The notes: generated by a model from the letters alone, not told the origin. Shown: positions 52,022-61,999, counted from the stretch's first letter. The stretch: DNA of 64,000 bases from CAG-791 sp963605745 (GCA_963605745.1 CAVCWT010000007.1:18141-82140); one strand, 5' to 3'. Numbers and translations are program-made.

Positions 52022-52032
52022 CCTTTTATGAT
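52004..52032 (+). promoter_or_regulatory. Sigma-A promoter of abfA
   Basis: TTGACG (52004-52009), a 17-bp spacer and TATGAT (52027-52032), 51 bp before the start codon. Confidence 0.8.
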
Positions 52033-52082
52033 GGAACCATAGCAAAAAGGAGCCATGAACGAGGGGAAAAAAGGAGGATACC

Positions 52083-53594
52083 ATGTCACGCAAGACAAAA
52101 CTGATTGTAGATAAGGATTTTAAGATCGGAGCAATTGACAAGAGAATCTACGGATCCTTTATCGAGCATCTGGGACGCGCCGTGTATAACGGCATTTACC
52201 AGCCGGACCATCCGACGGCGGATGAGCTGGGATTCCGCAAGGACGTCATTGACCTGGTTAGAGAATTGGACGTTCCGATTGTCCGCTATCCCGGAGGCAA
52301 TTTTGTGTCGAATTTTTACTGGGAGGATTCCGTGGGACCGAAGGAGCAGAGAAAGTCCCGCCTGGATCTGGCCTGGAGAACCTATGAGCCGAATCTGGTC
52401 GGGCTGAATGAATTTACCAAGTGGGCCCAGAAGGCGAATACCAACGTCATGATGGCGGTGAATCTCGGAACCCGGGGAACAACGGATGCGTTGAACCTTT
52501 TGGAGTACTGTAACCTGGACACCAATTCCTATTATGCAGATCTTCGCCGTGCGCATGGCGACAAGGATCCCTATGGCATCAAGCTCTGGTGCATGGGCAA
52601 TGAGATGGACGGCCCCTGGCAGATGGGACACAAGGAGGCCTTGGAGTACGGCCATCTTGCAGCAGAGACCTCGAAGGCAATGAAGACGATGGACCGTTCC
52701 ATTGAGACCGTTGTCTGTGGTTCCTCCAATGTGATGATGCCGACCTTTGGCAAATGGGAGTCCACGGTTCTGGATGAGGCGTATGATTATGTGGATTATG
52801 TTTCCCTGCATCAGTACTGGGGCAACAACGACAATGATACGCCGGAGTTCTTTGCAGTAACGGATGATCTGGAATATTTCCTGAAATCGGTCATTGCAAC
52901 CTGTGACTATGTCAAGGCGACGAAGCACAGTAAAAAGGACATCAATCTCTCCTTTGACGAATGGAATGTCTGGTATCATTCCATGGCACAGGATAACGAA
53001 GATATGGAGAATATGCCCTGGAGATCCCATCCGCACCTTCTGGAGGATATCTACAATTATGAGGATGCCATTGTGGATGCACTGGCCCTCATCAAGTTCC
53101 TGCAGCATGCGGATCGCGTGAAAATAGCATGCCTTGCACAGCTCGTCAATGTCATTGCACCGATCATGACAGAGGATGACGGACCGGCCTGGAGACAGAC
53201 TATTTTCTATCCGTTCTATCTGGTGTCTAAATACGGCCGCGGCGTAGCTCTGCAGCCCGTCATGACAGGAGATGACCATTCGACCAGCAAACATGACCAC
53301 GTCACTGACGTAGAGGCGGTCTCTGTTTATAATGAAGAGAAGGATCAGGTTGCTGTCTTTGCAGTAAACCGTAATACAGAAGAAAATGTGGAATTCGAGA
53401 TAGATCTGCGCGGCTTTGAAGGCTACAAGGTGGTGGATTTCCAGGCTCTTGAAGGGACAGACATGAAGGCAGTGAACTCGGCAGCAGGCGAAACGGTAAA
53501 GCCGATTGCCAGAGCCGATTACAAGCTGGACGGCGGTATTCTCGCGGCGAACCTGAAGCCGGCAAGCTTTGTTACAATCGTACTGGGCAAGTGA
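52083..53594 (+). CDS. abfA: Alpha-L-arabinofuranosidase (GH51)
   Basis: This intracellular retaining glycosidase removes arabinofuranosyl units from arabinan and arabinoxylan fragments. It has 503 residues. The acid/base Glu is in 'WCMGNEMDGPWQ' and the nucleophile Glu in 'LSFDEWNVWYH'. 'RYPGGNFVSNFYWEDSVGP' is a GH51 mark. There is no signal peptide. AGGAGGATACC precedes the ATG. Control by the divergent ArsR-type regulator is likely. The stop region contains a small AAGTGAAT duplication. Confidence 0.96.
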   Translation: MSRKTKLIVDKDFKIGAIDKRIYGSFIEHLGRAVYNGIYQPDHPTADELGFRKDVIDLVRELDVPIVRYPGGNFVSNFYWEDSVGPKEQRKSRLDLAWRTYEPNLVGLNEFTKWAQKANTNVMMAVNLGTRGTTDALNLLEYCNLDTNSYYADLRRAHGDKDPYGIKLWCMGNEMDGPWQMGHKEALEYGHLAAETSKAMKTMDRSIETVVCGSSNVMMPTFGKWESTVLDEAYDYVDYVSLHQYWGNNDNDTPEFFAVTDDLEYFLKSVIATCDYVKATKHSKKDINLSFDEWNVWYHSMAQDNEDMENMPWRSHPHLLEDIYNYEDAIVDALALIKFLQHADRVKIACLAQLVNVIAPIMTEDDGPAWRQTIFYPFYLVSKYGRGVALQPVMTGDDHSTSKHDHVTDVEAVSVYNEEKDQVAVFAVNRNTEENVEFEIDLRGFEGYKVVDFQALEGTDMKAVNSAAGETVKPIARADYKLDGGILAANLKPASFVTIVLGK

Positions 53595-53696
53595 ATGAGA
53601 AGTGAATAAAAGAAAGTTTTGATGAAATAAAACTTTACAGATTCCGGAAAAATGTGCATAATTATGCGTAAGTTTTTTCTGGAGCAAGACAAGGGG

Positions 53697-53741
53697 GTCC
53701 TGCAGAAGATTGCCGGAAAGCAATTCTCTGCAGGATCTTTT
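53697..53741 (+). terminator. Hairpin terminator after abfA
   Basis: GTCCTGCAGA...ATTGC pairs with GCAAT...TCTGCAGGAT and is followed by CTTTTG. It separates abfA from the peptide transporter. Confidence 0.75.
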
Positions 53742-53800
53742 GTATGGACCGATTTTATTCTTGTTTACGGATACTGAATCGCATAGAAAAGAGGGAGAAC

Positions 53801-54718
53801 ATGCTGAAATTCATCATGAAACGTATTGGAATCATGGCGGCAGCTATGTTTATGATTATTTTGCTGACCTTTTGCCTGATGCATGCCATACCGGGGGGAC
53901 CTTTTACCAATACAAAAGGGGTGCCGGAGGAGGTCACGGCGGCCATGGAGGCTAAATACGGCCTGGATCAGCCGATGCCGGTGCAGTTCCTTAATTATCT
54001 GAAAAATCTGCTGCATGGAGATCTGGGACCATCTTATAAGTATACCGGCAAAACGGTAAATGATTTTATTGTGACCGGGGCACCGGTTTCTGCAAAACTG
54101 GGACTTGTTACGCTAGTCTTTGTTCTGGTGACATCAATTCCGATGGGAATTGCGGCAGCACTGAAAAATAACCATTGGCAGGATATGCTGCTGATGGCGA
54201 TCGCAACGATCGGCGTGACGATTCCGTCCTTTGTCATTGCATCGGTTCTGATCTATGTCTTTGCATTTAAACTCAACGTCCTTCCAACCTTTGGCCTGGA
54301 CAGTTGGAAGAGCTATATTCTGCCAATGGTTGCCATGGGCGGTTACTCGGTCAGCTATCTGGCGCGACTGATGCGTTCGAGTCTTCTGGAGGTCATGGGG
54401 CAGGATTATATTCGAACAGCAAGAGCGAAAGGACTGACCGAATTCGCTGTTGTAACCAGGCATGCGCTGCGGAATGCGCTGATTCCGGTTGTTACGGTGC
54501 TGGGGCCTACGGTAGCAGGACTTTTGACCGGCAGCTTTGTTATTGAGAAGATCTTTGCCATACCGGGAATTGGTTATTACTTTGTCAACAGTGTCACGCA
54601 GCGCGATTACACGACCATCATGGGAGTGACCATTTTCTTTGCTGCATTCTTGATGGCAATGGTCCTGCTGGTCGATATTTTCTATTGTCTGATTGATCCG
54701 CGGATTAAATTTGAATGA
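53801..54718 (+). CDS. oppB: Oligopeptide ABC transporter permease OppB
   Basis: It has 305 residues from 'MLKFIMKRIGIMAAAMFM', after GAGGGAGA; the ATG at 53744 lies inside the terminator region. There are six hydrophobic helices. The ABC permease EAA-type loop is 'DYIRTARAKGLTEFAVVTRH' followed by 'ALRNALIPVVT'. It ends with 'DIFYCLIDPRIKFE', typical of OppB/DppB. It opens an oppB-oppC-oppD-oppF-oppA cluster. Confidence 0.94.
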   Translation: MLKFIMKRIGIMAAAMFMIILLTFCLMHAIPGGPFTNTKGVPEEVTAAMEAKYGLDQPMPVQFLNYLKNLLHGDLGPSYKYTGKTVNDFIVTGAPVSAKLGLVTLVFVLVTSIPMGIAAALKNNHWQDMLLMAIATIGVTIPSFVIASVLIYVFAFKLNVLPTFGLDSWKSYILPMVAMGGYSVSYLARLMRSSLLEVMGQDYIRTARAKGLTEFAVVTRHALRNALIPVVTVLGPTVAGLLTGSFVIEKIFAIPGIGYYFVNSVTQRDYTTIMGVTIFFAAFLMAMVLLVDIFYCLIDPRIKFE

Positions 54719-54796
54719 TTGCAGAGGGCAGTAATTGAGAGGATCGGCATACTGGATGGGTTTGAGCAGATGTCGGATCATGGAGTGTAAACAGAT

Positions 54797-55957
54797 ATGG
54801 AAGAAGTGCAGCAGAATAAATGGGATCCTTTGGTAACAGACAGCAGTGATCGCGAAAAGATCTGGTCCAAGAGTAGGACGTTTGCCGGAGACGTATGGTT
54901 CCGATTTCGTCACAAGCCTACAGCGATTGCCGGATTCGTGTTAATCGTAATTTTGGCGATCTTTGCCCTTGTGGGGCCGCTTTTGACGTCCTACGATTAC
55001 GCACAGCAGAACCTGGAAGTTGTGAATGTTCCTCCCATCATGAAAGTTTATGAGGCACCCGGTGGTGGATATATGTATATCACAACTGCCCTGAAGGTTG
55101 TCAGTGTAAATAAAAACGGAGAGCTCGGCGGACAGCTAAAACGCGTACGGGAAGAAAGCGACAAATCCATGACCATCTATGATGCGGATGGCACAGAGGT
55201 AGCCCTGTACTATGGCGGCACAAAATACGTTATGGCGGATGAGTCTACCGGCAATATCTATCCTTCCAGAATTATCTGGAATGGGTCGTATCTTCTGGGA
55301 ACCGACTCTTTGGGGCGAGATATCCTCACGAGGCTGATGTATGGCACACGTATTTCATTGATGGTTGCTCTTATGGCGACCATCGTGAATATGATAATCG
55401 GCATTCTGTACGGCGGCATTTCCGGTTACATCGGGGGGAATGTGGACATGGTGATGATGCGCGTCGTTGACATTATTTCGACCATCCCGCTTACATTGTA
55501 CGTGATTTTGATCATGCAGGTACTGGGGACCGGCCTGCAGAGCATTGTGGTCGCACTGGGCAGCGTCTATTGGGTTGACATGGCGCGTGTGGTTCGCGGT
55601 CAGATCCTGAGCCTTAAACAACAGGAATTCGTTCTGGCGGCGAGAACCATTGGGTCGTCTTCACGAACGATCCTTTTGGAGCATCTGATCCCGAATGCGC
55701 TGGGCTCGATCCTGGTGACAATGACGATGCTGATTCCTTCCGCTATTTTTATGGAGGCTTTTCTGGGGTATCTCGGAATCGGATTGCAGCCGCCTTTGGC
55801 GAGCCTTGGGACAATGTGCAACGATGCCTCGGCCAATTTGCGGACGAGCCCGCATGAGCTGCTGATTCCGGCGTTGATGATTTGCGCAATTATGTTTGCA
55901 TTTAACTTTGTGGGTGATGGTTTGCGCGATGCACTGGACCCGAAATTAAAAAAGTAA
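54797..55957 (+). CDS. oppC: Oligopeptide ABC transporter permease OppC
   Basis: It has 386 residues, longer than the usual 300 or so. A first helix near residues 46-68 is followed by a polar external segment of about 100 residues, which reaches the conserved 'LLGTDSLGRDILTRLMYG'. Five more helices follow, with the EAA loop 'QEFVLAARTIGSSSRTILLE'. It ends 'DALDPKLKK'. It pairs with OppB to form the channel. oppD follows after 12 bp. Confidence 0.94.
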   Translation: MEEVQQNKWDPLVTDSSDREKIWSKSRTFAGDVWFRFRHKPTAIAGFVLIVILAIFALVGPLLTSYDYAQQNLEVVNVPPIMKVYEAPGGGYMYITTALKVVSVNKNGELGGQLKRVREESDKSMTIYDADGTEVALYYGGTKYVMADESTGNIYPSRIIWNGSYLLGTDSLGRDILTRLMYGTRISLMVALMATIVNMIIGILYGGISGYIGGNVDMVMMRVVDIISTIPLTLYVILIMQVLGTGLQSIVVALGSVYWVDMARVVRGQILSLKQQEFVLAARTIGSSSRTILLEHLIPNALGSILVTMTMLIPSAIFMEAFLGYLGIGLQPPLASLGTMCNDASANLRTSPHELLIPALMICAIMFAFNFVGDGLRDALDPKLKK

Positions 55958-55969
55958 GAGGTGGAACCG

Positions 55970-57004
55970 ATGAACGAAGTGATTTTACAGGTGGAGGATC
56001 TGAAAACATCCTTTTTTACCTCCGCCGGAGAGGTTCAGGCGGTCCGCGGTGTGAGCTTTACCGTGCATAAGGGAGAAATCCTTGGCATTGTAGGAGAATC
56101 CGGGAGCGGCAAGAGTGTAACATCCATGTCGCTTTTGCGGCTGTTGGCGGATACTGCCCGCATTAAGAGCGGCAGTGTGATCTTCGAGGGAACGGATCTT
56201 ACGAAGGTCAGTATGAAGAAAATGCGTGAAATCCGCGGCTCCAAAATCGCCATGGTGTTCCAGGATCCGATGTCCAGTCTGAATCCTTTGATCCCGGTGG
56301 GACGGCAGGTATCAGAAATGATGCGGATTCATCATCCGGATTGGAAGGAAAAGGAGCTGGAGGAGAAAACACTGCAGCTGTTCAGGGATGTGCGGATTCC
56401 GGAGGCCGAAAAGCGAATCAAGTCTTTTCCGCATGAATTCAGCGGAGGCATGCGTCAGAGAGTTATGATCGCGATGGCTCTGGCTAATCATCCGGATCTT
56501 TTGATTGCAGATGAGCCAACGACAGCGCTTGATGTCACAATTCAGCATCAGATTCTAAAGCAGATGCGCAGTCTCCAGGAAGAGTATGGCACCAGCATCA
56601 TGTTTATCACGCATGACCTTGGCGTCGTGGCAGAGTTATGCGACCGGGTGGTTGTTATGTATGGCGGCCTTGTGATGGAGCAGGCAGAGATTGGTGATCT
56701 GTTTGCGAATCCGCTGCATCCCTATACGATGGGGCTTCTGGCGTCCATTCCCGGTTTGAATAAAGACAAAAAAGAACGACTTCAATCCATTCCCGGCAGT
56801 CCTCCGGATATGACAAAGCCGCCGGAAGGATGTCCCTTTGCAAGCCGCTGTGCATATGCTCGTAATATCTGTGCGAAGGAATGCCCGCCGTTTGTAGAGA
56901 TTGGGAATCGCTGTGCGCGCTGCTGGCTGCTGCAGCCGGATGCCCCGTCGGAAGGAAATCCGATGCATGAAAAGATTGCGAAAGCAAAAGAGGGGATGAC
57001 GTGA
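55970..57004 (+). CDS. oppD: Oligopeptide ABC transporter ATPase OppD
   Basis: It has 344 residues from 'MNEVILQVEDLKTSFFT'; a GTG at 55961 would overlap the ribosome binding site. Walker A is 'GESGSGKS', the signature is 'FSGGMRQR' and Walker B is 'LLIADEPTTALD'. The C-terminal oligo_HPY cysteine cluster ('CPFASRCAYARNICAKECPP') suggests the iron-sulfur type extension of this family. It overlaps oppF by one base (GTGATG). Confidence 0.95.
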   Translation: MNEVILQVEDLKTSFFTSAGEVQAVRGVSFTVHKGEILGIVGESGSGKSVTSMSLLRLLADTARIKSGSVIFEGTDLTKVSMKKMREIRGSKIAMVFQDPMSSLNPLIPVGRQVSEMMRIHHPDWKEKELEEKTLQLFRDVRIPEAEKRIKSFPHEFSGGMRQRVMIAMALANHPDLLIADEPTTALDVTIQHQILKQMRSLQEEYGTSIMFITHDLGVVAELCDRVVVMYGGLVMEQAEIGDLFANPLHPYTMGLLASIPGLNKDKKERLQSIPGSPPDMTKPPEGCPFASRCAYARNICAKECPPFVEIGNRCARCWLLQPDAPSEGNPMHEKIAKAKEGMT

Positions 57005-57969
57005 TGGAAGAGCCAATCTTACAGGTGGAGCACCTGACAAAATTTTTTGATGTGGGTCCGAAGGCAAAAGTTCATGCAGTGGATGATGTGAGCTTTACGT
57101 TGCGAAGAGGTCGTACGTTTGGACTGGTCGGAGAGTCCGGCTGCGGGAAGAGCAGCTGTGCGAGGACCATCATACGAATCTATGAACCGAGTGAGGGCAG
57201 AATCGTTCTGGATGGTCAGGATATCACGCATATGAAACAGCGGCAGCTCCAGCCGATTCGGCGCAGAATGCAGATGATTTTCCAGGATCCGTATGCATCA
57301 CTGAATGCTCGCATGACGGTGCGGGATATCATTGCGGAGCCGTTAAAGGCACATAAGGTTTGCCAGAATCGACGGGAAATGGATGACAGGATTTATGCCA
57401 TGCTCGAGCGAGTCGGATTAACGGCAGAGCATGCCGGAAGGTATGCACATGAATTCTCGGGCGGACAGCGCCAGCGCGTTGGCATTGCCCGTGCATTGAT
57501 TCTGAATCCGGAGCTGGTGATCTGTGATGAGCCGATCTCGGCACTGGATGTTTCCATTCAGGCACAGGTGGTGAATCTGCTGCGGGATTATCAGCAGGCA
57601 GAAGGAACCTCCTACCTCTTTATTGCCCACGATCTTTCTATGGTGCGTTACGTATCGGATGATGTCGGAGTTATGTACCTTGGACAGCTGGTGGAAACCT
57701 GCGAGGCAGAGGAAATTTATGAGAAACCGCTGCATCCGTACACAAAGGGCTTGTTAAGCTGCATTCCGATTGCGGATCCTGCATTGGCGCGCGCCCAGGA
57801 TAAGCCGGGAATCGAAGGCGATCTGCCGAGTCCTGTAAATCCAGAGCCTGGGTGTCGTTTTTGCACGCGTTGTCCGTATGCAAAACCTGTCTGCAGTGAG
57901 CAGACTCCTGCGCTGCAGGAAGCGGCTCCGGGACATTTTGTTGCCTGCCATCTGTACGGGGAGAGGTGA
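57004..57969 (+). CDS. oppF: Oligopeptide ABC transporter ATPase OppF
   Basis: It has 321 residues, with its ATG overlapping the oppD stop by one base. Walker A is 'GESGCGKS', the signature is 'FSGGQRQR' and Walker B is 'LVICDEPISALD'. The C-terminal cysteine cluster is 'CRFCTRCPYAKPVCSEQTP'. Together with OppD it powers peptide uptake. Confidence 0.95.
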   Translation: MEEPILQVEHLTKFFDVGPKAKVHAVDDVSFTLRRGRTFGLVGESGCGKSSCARTIIRIYEPSEGRIVLDGQDITHMKQRQLQPIRRRMQMIFQDPYASLNARMTVRDIIAEPLKAHKVCQNRREMDDRIYAMLERVGLTAEHAGRYAHEFSGGQRQRVGIARALILNPELVICDEPISALDVSIQAQVVNLLRDYQQAEGTSYLFIAHDLSMVRYVSDDVGVMYLGQLVETCEAEEIYEKPLHPYTKGLLSCIPIADPALARAQDKPGIEGDLPSPVNPEPGCRFCTRCPYAKPVCSEQTPALQEAAPGHFVACHLYGER

Positions 57970-58202
57970 CGAATCGAATCGTAACGGGCGAGAGAGGTGA
58001 ATGTTTAACTCGTAGTTTTTCATCCTGATTGGAATCCTTTTGGAGCGGATACGAGAAGGATGTGAAACAGATATAGGCCTGATATCTGACGATGTATATT
58101 GAAATCGCCGGGTACAAGGCAACAGTTGCAGATTGCAGTAGTTTTGCAATCAGGTATGGAAGGGGCCTAACCCCTGGCATATGTTAGGAGAGGAGAGTTC
58201 AT

Positions 58203-59888
58203 ATGAAAAAGAAAGCAATCAGTGCCGCGATTGTCGGCGCACTGGTGGTTTCGATGCTGACCGGCTGCGGCAGCAGTGAGCCCCAGAACATCTCAGATGT
58301 TACAGAGACGTCTGATTCTGCGGAGGAGACGGCAGATGAGGCATCCACTGAGGCAGGCAGCGATGCGGCGCAGGAGCTGACGTTTATTCTGGGCAACATT
58401 CCGGACGGACTGGATCCTGGTGTTACGAACAATTCGTTTGCGCAGTATGTGCTGACGAACTGTTTTGAAGGTCTGGTGACCTATGATTCCGACGGCTCTG
58501 TCGTTGGAGGAGATGCGCAGAGCTGGGAGATCAGTGATGATGGATTAACCTATACCTTCCACCTTCGTGATGGTCTGAAGTGGAGTGACGGTTCTGATCT
58601 GACGGCAGAGGACTATGTGTATTCCATTCAGCGTGTCCTGACTCCGGAGACGGCATCCCAGTATGTCAGCATGGCAACAGATTATATTGCAAATGCACAG
58701 GAATATTATGACGGCACTGCTACGGCAGATGAGCTGGGGGTAAAGGCAGAGGATGACCAGACTCTTGTGATTACATTAAAACAGCCGACATCCTATTTTA
58801 TTGACGTGCTGAGCATGTGGGTGTTTGATCCGGTGCAGAAGGCTACTGTTGAGGCAAATGGCGACAAGTGGTCTACACAGGCAGATACATATATCGGCAA
58901 CGGTCCCTTTAAGGTTACCGGAATGAGCATGAATGAAAATGTCATTCTGGAAAAGAACGAGAATTACTGGGATGCCGACAATGTAACGCTGGAAAAAATC
59001 ACATATCGCTATGTGCTCGATCAGGCAACAGCACTGACAGCTTACGAGTCCGGTGAAGTAGACGGCGTGGACAGTGTTCCGTCCTCTGACTATGCAAGAC
59101 TGAAGGCGGATAATGCCGGCGTACAGACCAGTGCCAGCTACGGAACGGTTTATTATGACATCAACTGCAGCGCAGCACCTTTGGATAATGTACTGGTACG
59201 TAAGGCTCTGTGCCTTGCCATCGACCGCCAGTCGATCATTGACAACGTTGTACAGGTGGATGCAGAACCTGCATACAGCTTCCTGGCTCCCGGATATGTG
59301 GTTGACGGAAAGGATATTACTGCTGACCGCGGAACCTATGGCCTTAGCGCAACGGCAGATGTAGAGGCTGCACAGGAGGCACTGGCAGAGGCTGGTTATC
59401 CGAATGGCGAGGGCTTCCCGACCCTGCAGCTGAGCTACTATGAGAACGACACGGTTAAGAAGGTTGTTGAGGCTATGGCAGAAATGCTCAAGAACAACCT
59501 GAATATTGATGTTGAGGTATCTTCTGCAGAGTGGTCGATTTTCTATGATGATGTTCAGCAGGGCAATTATATGGTTGCTGCTATGGGGTGGAGTGCAGAC
59601 TATCTGAATCCCATGAGCTTCCTGCCGCTTTGCAAAACAGACGACTCTACCAACAATCTGTTCTATTCCAACGAGGAGTATGACGCTCTGGTTGAGCAGG
59701 TAATGGCAGAAAGTGATCCCACAAAGGCAGCAGAACTGACGATGGAGGCAGATGCGATCGTATCGAACGATTATGTTGTTCTGCCGCTGTACTACAAGAA
59801 CAACAACTATCTGATGCATGACAATGTGAGCGGATATTACATGAATGCATCCGGCATGCTGTATTTCAGAAATGCAAAGATCTCTTAA
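58203..59888 (+). CDS. oppA: Oligopeptide-binding lipoprotein OppA
   Basis: It has 561 residues. A lipoprotein signal peptide ends with the lipobox 'MLTGC', so Cys22 should be lipidated and anchor the protein outside the membrane. An acidic linker of about 35 residues follows. The mature part is an SBP_bac_5 domain with 'NCFEGLVTYDSDGSVVGG' and 'YTFHLRDGLKWSDGSDLTAE'. It is the last gene of the opp cluster, 233 bp after oppF; that gap shows no clear terminator. Confidence 0.95.
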   Translation: MKKKAISAAIVGALVVSMLTGCGSSEPQNISDVTETSDSAEETADEASTEAGSDAAQELTFILGNIPDGLDPGVTNNSFAQYVLTNCFEGLVTYDSDGSVVGGDAQSWEISDDGLTYTFHLRDGLKWSDGSDLTAEDYVYSIQRVLTPETASQYVSMATDYIANAQEYYDGTATADELGVKAEDDQTLVITLKQPTSYFIDVLSMWVFDPVQKATVEANGDKWSTQADTYIGNGPFKVTGMSMNENVILEKNENYWDADNVTLEKITYRYVLDQATALTAYESGEVDGVDSVPSSDYARLKADNAGVQTSASYGTVYYDINCSAAPLDNVLVRKALCLAIDRQSIIDNVVQVDAEPAYSFLAPGYVVDGKDITADRGTYGLSATADVEAAQEALAEAGYPNGEGFPTLQLSYYENDTVKKVVEAMAEMLKNNLNIDVEVSSAEWSIFYDDVQQGNYMVAAMGWSADYLNPMSFLPLCKTDDSTNNLFYSNEEYDALVEQVMAESDPTKAAELTMEADAIVSNDYVVLPLYYKNNNYLMHDNVSGYYMNASGMLYFRNAKIS

Positions 59889-59905
59889 GATGGATTTGAC
59901 GAAAA

Positions 59906-60391
59906 ATGAAGTGTATCATTGACACAGAAAATTTTGGCAAAATGGTGTTCAGACTGTATCCGGAATATGCTCCGCTCACAGTGGAAAATTTCGTAAAGGT
60001 TGCTCGCAGCGGCTTTTATGATGGACTGTGCTGGTGCCGGATCGTAAAGGACTATGTCATACAAGGCGGTTCGCCGGATAACGATATTATGACGGACAGT
60101 GAGTGGCACATTAAGGGAGAATTTGCTGAGAATGGTGTTGCCAATCCGCTGCAGCATATTCGAGGAGCATTGTCCATGGCACGGGACGATGCTCCGGATA
60201 CGGCCGGAACACAGTTCTTTGTCGTCCACCGGGATGCGGCCAAACTGGACGGCCGATATGCCGCCTTCGGTGAAATGGAGGAAGGATTTGATGTCCTGGA
60301 TGCCATCGCGGCTCTTCCAACGTATGGGCCGGAAACCTGGAACAAACCGGTGACGATGCCGGTGATTACGAGCATCATAATTACAGAATGA
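59906..60391 (+). CDS. Cyclophilin-type peptidyl-prolyl cis-trans isomerase
   Basis: It has 161 residues and no signal peptide, so it is cytosolic. Cyclophilin motifs are 'FYDGLCWCRIVKDYVIQGG', 'RGALSMARDDAPDTAGTQFF' and 'LDGRYAAFGEM'. The catalytic-site arginine falls at Arg45 in 'CRIVKDY'. It starts 17 bp after oppA and may be co-transcribed, although it has only a weak ribosome binding site. Confidence 0.93.
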   Translation: MKCIIDTENFGKMVFRLYPEYAPLTVENFVKVARSGFYDGLCWCRIVKDYVIQGGSPDNDIMTDSEWHIKGEFAENGVANPLQHIRGALSMARDDAPDTAGTQFFVVHRDAAKLDGRYAAFGEMEEGFDVLDAIAALPTYGPETWNKPVTMPVITSIIITE

Positions 60392-60458
60392 TCGAAATTG
60401 AGGATGAGCCGGAAATGTCATAGCACCATGACGGCATCATGACGAATCATCTCAGAAG

Positions 60459-60498
60459 AAAAAGCCATCAGGAATGGGTTCCTGATGGCTTTTTTTTT
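60459..60498 (+). terminator. Intrinsic terminator after the cyclophilin gene
   Basis: AAAAAGCCATCAGGA pairs with TCCTGATGGCTTTTT, followed by further T. Confidence 0.93.
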
Positions 60499-60500
60499 AT

Positions 60501-60575
60501 AAGGGCTTCCGCAGGTAAGGAGAAAGCCGCGCAGACATTTTCGAGTACCAAAATCGAGATGCGGGTGCTAAATAG
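60501..60575 (+). repeat. Dispersed repeat family A, partial copy
   Basis: It ends with TCGAGTACCAAAATCGAGAT followed by GCGGGTGCTAAATAG. The same block, with few changes, ends the copy at 62000-62193, and its complement opens the element at 46948. Confidence 0.7.
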
Positions 60576-60586
60576 GTGCCCTGATT

Positions 60587-61942
60587 TCAGATAAGACCCT
60601 GGATCAGAATAATCAGGATCAGGATCGGCAGCACGAACTGAAAGTAAGGCTTGAGCTTTGGAGAGAGCTTGAGCCCTTTTCCGGTGTTGGCCTCTGCCAG
60701 ATAGTTGTCAAACCCCCATCCAAACCGGGTAACACAGAAGAGCAGGAAAACGAGGGAGCCCAGCGGCAGCAGGAGATTGCTGACCAGAAAATCCTCACTG
60801 TCCAGCACATCTCGTCCGCCTATGATCGTGAGACTGCTCCAGACGTTGTAGCCTAACACACAGGGAATGCTGCCGATCAGGACAATCGGAAAATTGCATA
60901 AAACGGACTTTTTGCGATCCCAGCCAAAATTATCGATGCCTGCTGCAATGAGATTCTCAAAAACAGCCGTGACGGTGGAAAAGCTGGCGAATGTCATAAA
61001 GATGAAGAACAAAGATCCCCACAGTCTGCCACCGGGCATATTCAGGAAAACCTGCGGCAACGTGATAAAGATCAGAGAAGGTCCCTGACCGGGATTCACA
61101 TCATAGGAGAAGCATGCCGGGAAGATGATAAGTCCTGCCATTAAGGCAACAAAAGTATCCAGCGCGCAGATGCGGATGGACTCACCGGCAAGCGTCTGTT
61201 CACTCGACATATAGCTGCCGAAAATTTCCAGAGCAGCAACACCGAGACTCAAGGTAAAGAAGGCCTGATTCATGGCAGCTACAATCACGTTGCCGATGCC
61301 GATCTCCATCGCGGACGTCAGATTCGGCATCAGGTAAAACCGAACGCCCTCTGCAGCACCGGAAAGAAACAGACTATGAACTGCCAGGATAATAATGAGA
61401 ACCAAAAGACAGCCCATCATCACTTTGGTGACCTTTTCCAGGCTCTTTTGTACACCGCCGCCGCAGACCGCAAAGCCTGCAATGACCGTAATGCCCATAA
61501 AGATCAGCATCTCTGTGGGATTGGCCAGCATCGCAGTGAAGACGTTTCCGACATCATCACCGGCCATGCCTTCAAAGGCACCGAAAATGAATTTAACGGC
61601 GTAATCGAGCATCCAGCCGGAAACGGTTGTGTAATAGAGCATCAGCATCAGGCAGCCAAAGATGCAGAACCATCCGTGAATGTGCCACTTGCTGCCCTTT
61701 GGCTCGAGCTTTTTATAAGCCTGAACGGCACTTGCCTTACTGGCACGTCCTACCGCCAGTTCCATAGTCATAACCGGAATTCCCATTAAAATCAGGAAGA
61801 GGAGATAAAACAAAACGAAGATTGCACCGCCGTTCGCGCCGGCAACGTAAGGAAATTTCCATACATTGCCGATTCCGATGGCACAGCCGGCACTGACCAG
61901 GATGAACCCCAGTCTGGAACCAAATTGATCACGTTCTTTCAT
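60587..61942 (-). CDS. Sodium-dependent NSS-family (SNF) transporter
   Basis: This is a Na+ symporter of the neurotransmitter:sodium symporter family, in bacteria usually for amino acids. It has 451 residues and about 11-12 helices. The start 'MKERDQFGSRLGFILVSAG' leads into 'AIGIGNVWKFPYVAGANGG', the family Na+ and substrate site. The open frame runs back to 62245 through a family A repeat, which is not coding. An AAGGAA site precedes the ATG. The substrate is not predictable from sequence alone. Confidence 0.93.
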   Translation of the reverse strand: MKERDQFGSRLGFILVSAGCAIGIGNVWKFPYVAGANGGAIFVLFYLLFLILMGIPVMTMELAVGRASKASAVQAYKKLEPKGSKWHIHGWFCIFGCLMLMLYYTTVSGWMLDYAVKFIFGAFEGMAGDDVGNVFTAMLANPTEMLIFMGITVIAGFAVCGGGVQKSLEKVTKVMMGCLLVLIIILAVHSLFLSGAAEGVRFYLMPNLTSAMEIGIGNVIVAAMNQAFFTLSLGVAALEIFGSYMSSEQTLAGESIRICALDTFVALMAGLIIFPACFSYDVNPGQGPSLIFITLPQVFLNMPGGRLWGSLFFIFMTFASFSTVTAVFENLIAAGIDNFGWDRKKSVLCNFPIVLIGSIPCVLGYNVWSSLTIIGGRDVLDSEDFLVSNLLLPLGSLVFLLFCVTRFGWGFDNYLAEANTGKGLKLSPKLKPYFQFVLPILILIILIQGLI

Positions 61943-61999
61943 AATACATATTCCTTTTCTGATATTCTGATATCTGTTGCTGTAAAAAATCCGCCCCGC

